52,331 nt of DNA from Flavobacteriaceae bacterium (GTDB lineage Bacteria > Bacteroidota > Bacteroidia > Flavobacteriales > Flavobacteriaceae): assembly GCA_019634365.1 (NCBI GenBank), contig JAHQVM010000075.1:1-52331 (forward strand). Direction: 5' to 3'. Shown piece by piece: positions 50,086 to 52,331 of the stretch. Every line of letters begins with the position of its first letter. The stretch's first letter is position 1. Position numbers and translations under genes: made by a program. The notes below the pieces were generated by a model. That model was not told the DNA's origin and did no database searches. It saw nothing but the letters and a program-made list of their open reading frames with translations.

Positions 50086-50919
50086 TTAAATCTTAAATGT
50101 GACCACGGGGATTTTGGCATGATTTACCAATTCTTCTCCTAGACTTCCGGCAAAGAAATGCATGAGGCCTTTTCGGCCGTGGGTTGGCACCGCAATGGCA
50201 TCTGCACCATAAGCATTGCTATAGGTAAATATTCCATCTTCGATGGAGTGGTCGCAATAGTAACTAATATTTTTATAGAGATCCCTATCATCGTCATCGG
50301 CTGCGAGCAAGAAATTATAGGCTTTTTCTTCCAGGTCGCTGGTTCTACTGAATCGATCAGGCGTATTTACATACAACATCTGGAATTTAGCTCCAAAAAG
50401 ATTGGCGAACGCTCGTGCCTTTTTAAAAGCGGGAATATAATCTTTCGAAAAGTCGCAGACGAACACCAAACTATCTAAACTGAAGTTCATGATTCTATTC
50501 TTAACGACCAATACGGGAACACTGGAGGTACGCACTACCTTTTCGGTATTGGACCCTACAAAAATCTCGCGCATACCACTGCTGCCATGGGAACCCATGA
50601 CAATAAGATCTGCGTTCTGTTCTTGGGCTACTTGATCCAATTCCTTGAATTCTTTATAGTTCTGAACAATAGTCTGAACACTGATGTCCTTTAGGTATTC
50701 CTTTTCCAGGAAATCCTCAAACCGCTTCTCGGCAAGTTTCATATAGTACATAGCTTCGAAGACCTCTTGGGATTCATCCTTGGTTAGAAATGAAGGTTCC
50801 AATCCCATCATATGGACCATAACCAATTGGCTGTTGTACTTTTTGGCCAATTGAGCAGCAACTTCCAATGCAAATTCGGAATGTTCGGAAAAATCTACGG
50901 GAACAATAATATTCTTCAT
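50086..50919 (-). CDS. Universal stress protein, two UspA domains
   Basis: 277 residues from ATG 50919; an ORF start 48 codons earlier overlaps the hibernation-factor gene and is not supported. KNIIVPVDFSEHSEFALEVA start; first ATP motif GSHGSSGMREIFVGSN. Unlike the other six, its second domain keeps nearly the full loop (THGRKGLMHFFAGS). It follows the hibernation factor by 16 bp in one operon. Confidence 0.92.
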   Translation of the reverse strand: MKNIIVPVDFSEHSEFALEVAAQLAKKYNSQLVMVHMMGLEPSFLTKDESQEVFEAMYYMKLAEKRFEDFLEKEYLKDISVQTIVQNYKEFKELDQVAQEQNADLIVMGSHGSSGMREIFVGSNTEKVVRTSSVPVLVVKNRIMNFSLDSLVFVCDFSKDYIPAFKKARAFANLFGAKFQMLYVNTPDRFSRTSDLEEKAYNFLLAADDDDRDLYKNISYYCDHSIEDGIFTYSNAYGADAIAVPTHGRKGLMHFFAGSLGEELVNHAKIPVVTFKI

Positions 50920-50935
50920 AGTAAATGATTTAAGA

Positions 50936-51238
50936 TTAGGAATGTGGTGTGAATACAGCTTTACGTTTTTTGAGCTGACGCTCCAGATCGGAAATGGTTT
51001 CCTTAACGGCCATTTCGAAGTTCTTCTCTTTAGAAGTGGCAAAAATCCGAGGGCCTGGAGCACTCAATTCGATTTCACATACTTTGTTTACACCAGTGGC
51101 TTCTTGCCCGGTTTTAAAATGAACGTTGGCACTGATAAGCCATTCGTACTTTTTCGAAAGTTTCTGAAGCTTCCCAATCGTGTATTCCGTCATGGTTTCA
51201 CTATGGGGCATTTTTACATATTGAATGGAAATTTGCAT
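50936..51238 (-). CDS. hpf: Ribosome hibernation promoting factor (HPF/RaiA family, short form)
   Basis: 100 residues, the short form, with MQISIQYVKMPHSETMTEYTIGKLQKLSKKYEWLISANV and FEMAVKETISDLERQLKKRK, the beta-alpha fold that binds the 30S decoding site and stabilises idle ribosomes. It comes first in an operon with a USP, under the island operator. This links translation shut-down to the same regulator as the USPs and Hsp20. Confidence 0.88.
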   Translation of the reverse strand: MQISIQYVKMPHSETMTEYTIGKLQKLSKKYEWLISANVHFKTGQEATGVNKVCEIELSAPGPRIFATSKEKNFEMAVKETISDLERQLKKRKAVFTPHS

Positions 51239-51260
51239 AAGATGTGTTTTTAAGTTGAAC

Positions 51261-51303
51261 CAAAACTACATCGAGGAGGGAAGAAAAAATATGATATTGA
51301 TCA
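51261..51303 (-). promoter_or_regulatory. TGAY-N4-RTCA operator and -7 box of the hibernation-factor operon
   Basis: Dyad TGATATTGATCA at 51292-51303; 23 bp; minus-strand TAGTTTTG at 51268-51261, a perfect -7 box. It overlaps by 6 bp the dyad serving the divergent heavy-metal protein gene. Confidence 0.8.
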
Positions 51304-51340
51304 TAGTCATGTTTTTTCGAAAAAGAACACTTTATTTTTG
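51298..51340 (+). promoter_or_regulatory. TGAY-N4-RTCA operator and -7 box of the heavy-metal-binding protein gene
   Basis: Dyad TGATCATAGTCA at 51298-51309; 23 bp; TATTTTTG at 51333-51340, a perfect -7 box. The dyad shares six bases (51298-51303) with the one facing left. Confidence 0.8.
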
Positions 51341-51355
51341 TTTAAAACAATATCT

Positions 51356-51628
51356 ATGATGAGAACAACCCTATATATTCAGAATTTGAAGTGTGATGGT
51401 TGCGCACAGAGTATAAGGAAGGCTTTGGAAAAGAAGGAAGGGATCAGCGATGTGTCTATACACATTGAAGAAGCATCTGTTACCTTCAACTATTTATCTA
51501 AAGATCGCATTGATGAGGCCAAAGAAATCCTCTCTAAATTGGGATACCCTATTCAAGGAGTCAAAAACCCTTTAACGAAAAAAGCCAAATCCTTTGTAAG
51601 CTGTGCTGTGGGAAGAATGGGAAAATAA
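51356..51628 (+). CDS. Heavy-metal-associated (HMA) domain protein
   Basis: 90 residues from ATG 51356 (ATG 51359 is possible too; the TTG at 51338 lies in the -7 box). The HMA fold has the metal motif MxCxxC-like KCDGC (residues about 13-17) and ends in a basic tail with one further Cys (FVSCAVGRMGK). Such domains carry Cu+ or other soft metals. Under the control of the stress island operator; a terminator follows directly. Confidence 0.85.
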   Translation: MMRTTLYIQNLKCDGCAQSIRKALEKKEGISDVSIHIEEASVTFNYLSKDRIDEAKEILSKLGYPIQGVKNPLTKKAKSFVSCAVGRMGK

Positions 51629-51629
51629 A

Positions 51630-51660
51630 AAAACCTGATACAGTTGTATCAGGTTTTCCT
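51630..51660 (+). terminator. Terminator after the HMA gene
   Basis: AAAACCTGATAC / GTATCAGGTTTT with a 4-base loop, then TCCTTT. Confidence 0.9.
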
Positions 51661-51661
51661 T

Positions 51662-51706
51662 TGTAGCGAGAGCGAGAATTGCTCCTCGCGACCTCCGGGT
51701 TATGAA
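51662..51706 (-). other. tRNA-like 3'-half fragment, possible attachment-site remnant
   Basis: On the minus strand TTCATAACCCGGAGGTC looks like the anticodon loop (CAT), 3' anticodon stem and variable loop of a tRNA-Met, followed by a T-arm-like stem GCGAG / CTCGC and an acceptor-like TCTCGCTA. The 5' side of the anticodon stem and the D-arm are missing and the T-loop is not TTCGAAT, so it is not a functional tRNA. Fragments of this kind mark integration ends in tRNA genes. From here to 51850 I see no gene. Confidence 0.4.
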
Positions 51707-51850
51707 TTCGCATAAGGTATTCAGCGCATTCATAGAAACCTGATTATCAGTACTTATATTCTTCATTTTGATTGGTTTTTGGGGTAGGTTTTGGGGTACG
51801 ATTATCATTAATATTTTATCAATTTCCAATAGCAACTTAACTCCATTTGA

Positions 51851-52331
51851 TCATTTATATTTTAGCAATTCTTCAACTAATCGAAATACAGTTGTTGAGG
51901 ATTCTTCATTCGCAGGATTCCCATTATTGGATTTATTATAATTTCGTTTTGCTCTTTCTATAGCTAATTTCAATCTTTCTTTAGACGTTTTATTATCCTT
52001 TCCAGTTAAAACATCGAATAAATCTGAAGTAATTATTTTACTCTTACCGTCAAATTGCAGGTCAAAAGGTTTTAACAGATCATTGATTTTGTCTTCATAA
52101 TCCGATCTGTTCATTCCACCTCCTTGATGATCGTCTAAATGTAGTATCAACCAATATTCAAATGCTTGGTTAGAATAAGCTACACCAAATTGGTTTGCTT
52201 CCGCTATTAGAATAGCGTTATTAAAATCTTGACTTGGAAAATCATCCTTATCAAAAACACACCAAATTTGGTCGTAATTTTCGCAATCAGCCAGTTGTTT
52301 TGCACTATTCACGAGTGAAACTGTATTTTTC
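51851..52331 (-). CDS. RloB-like protein (partial at right edge)
   Basis: Minus-strand frame open to the window edge; a GTG at 52312 is not likely the true start, because the frame continues (TVSLVN-type residues) to the end. The part seen has CVFDKDDFP, VAYSNQAFEYWLILHLDDH and a helical C-terminus (SKERLKLAIERAKRNYNKSNNGNP), which match RloB-like proteins found in restriction/anticodon-nuclease and other defence loci. The function is not settled. It is AT-rich compared with the island and lies next to a tRNA-like fragment, so it probably belongs to an acquired segment that continues to the right. Confidence 0.75.
   Translation of the reverse strand, partial: KNTVSLVNSAKQLADCENYDQIWCVFDKDDFPSQDFNNAILIAEANQFGVAYSNQAFEYWLILHLDDHQGGGMNRSDYEDKINDLLKPFDLQFDGKSKIITSDLFDVLTGKDNKTSKERLKLAIERAKRNYNKSNNGNPANEESSTTVFRLVEELLKYK

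Noticed and set aside
51662-51706. A functional tRNA-Met gene
   Set aside because: No 5' acceptor strand, D-arm or 5' anticodon stem, and the T-loop is aberrant; only a fragment.
1-52331. CRISPR array, rRNA genes, insertion sequences or transposases
   Set aside because: No regularly spaced repeats, no rRNA-like sequence and no transposase-like proteins were found in either strand.

Overview
The window looks like chromosome of a marine-type member of the Flavobacteriia (Bacteroidota). The evidence is the gene set (DUF2520/KdsC-like/UbiA/Maf cluster, DUF4290, DUF2911, fused CcsA/ResB cytochrome c biogenesis protein, STN-type TonB receptor with FecR and an ECF sigma factor, group III truncated haemoglobin), many lipoproteins with Bacteroidota-type signals, TTG/GTG starts with poor Shine-Dalgarno sequences, and promoters of the TAnnTTTG (-7) type. 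No complete rRNA, tRNA, IS or CRISPR was seen.

Layout. 1-6.1 kb: edge-truncated cytochrome c biogenesis gene, a truncated haemoglobin, then a housekeeping run (DUF2520, KdsC-like HAD, UbiA prenyltransferase, GNAT, Maf, lipoprotein). 6.2-7.8 kb: an AT-richer patch with two minus-strand lipoprotein genes (one acetolactate-decarboxylase-like), each bracketed by copies of a 20-bp repeat, resembling a small cassette array. 7.8-14.3 kb: a cell-surface signalling locus (TonB receptor, FecR, ECF sigma) divergent from two extremely Asp-rich lipoproteins; a shared promoter-like motif lies upstream of both fecR and the lipoproteins. 14.3-18.7 kb: exported PIG-L deacetylase, a 37-aa membrane protein and a sodium:solute symporter. 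18.7-33.2 kb: AraC regulator, DUF2911, aquaporin, photolyase operon, MurA (Asp at the fosfomycin-target Cys position), RecQ, Fmt, HU, YqgE, class IV aminotransferase.

33.3-51.6 kb is the most interesting region: a stress/dormancy-type island with seven two-domain universal stress proteins, Hsp20, D-lactate dehydrogenase, a beta-CASP nuclease, an ATP-cone/nuclease fusion, a release-factor-like small protein, a TerB-like protein, DeoC/DeoD nucleoside catabolism, a ribosome hibernation factor and a heavy-metal-binding protein. In its middle sit a soluble PAS histidine kinase with FixL-like residues and a response regulator in which a receiver domain is fused directly to a CRP/FNR-type DNA-binding module. 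Nine promoters in the island carry a dyad TGAY-N4-RTCA, and in all nine the dyad lies exactly 23 bp upstream of a TAnnTTTG-like -7 box. Two of the dyads overlap and face divergent promoters. I infer a one-step FixL/J/K-like circuit in which the REC-CRP protein activates the whole island as class II promoters, probably under low oxygen or energy limitation. The circuit logic is inference; the dyads and spacing are read directly from the sequence.

51.6-52.3 kb: a terminator, a tRNA-like 3'-half fragment (possible attachment-site scar) and an AT-rich, edge-truncated RloB-like gene, probably the border of an acquired island.
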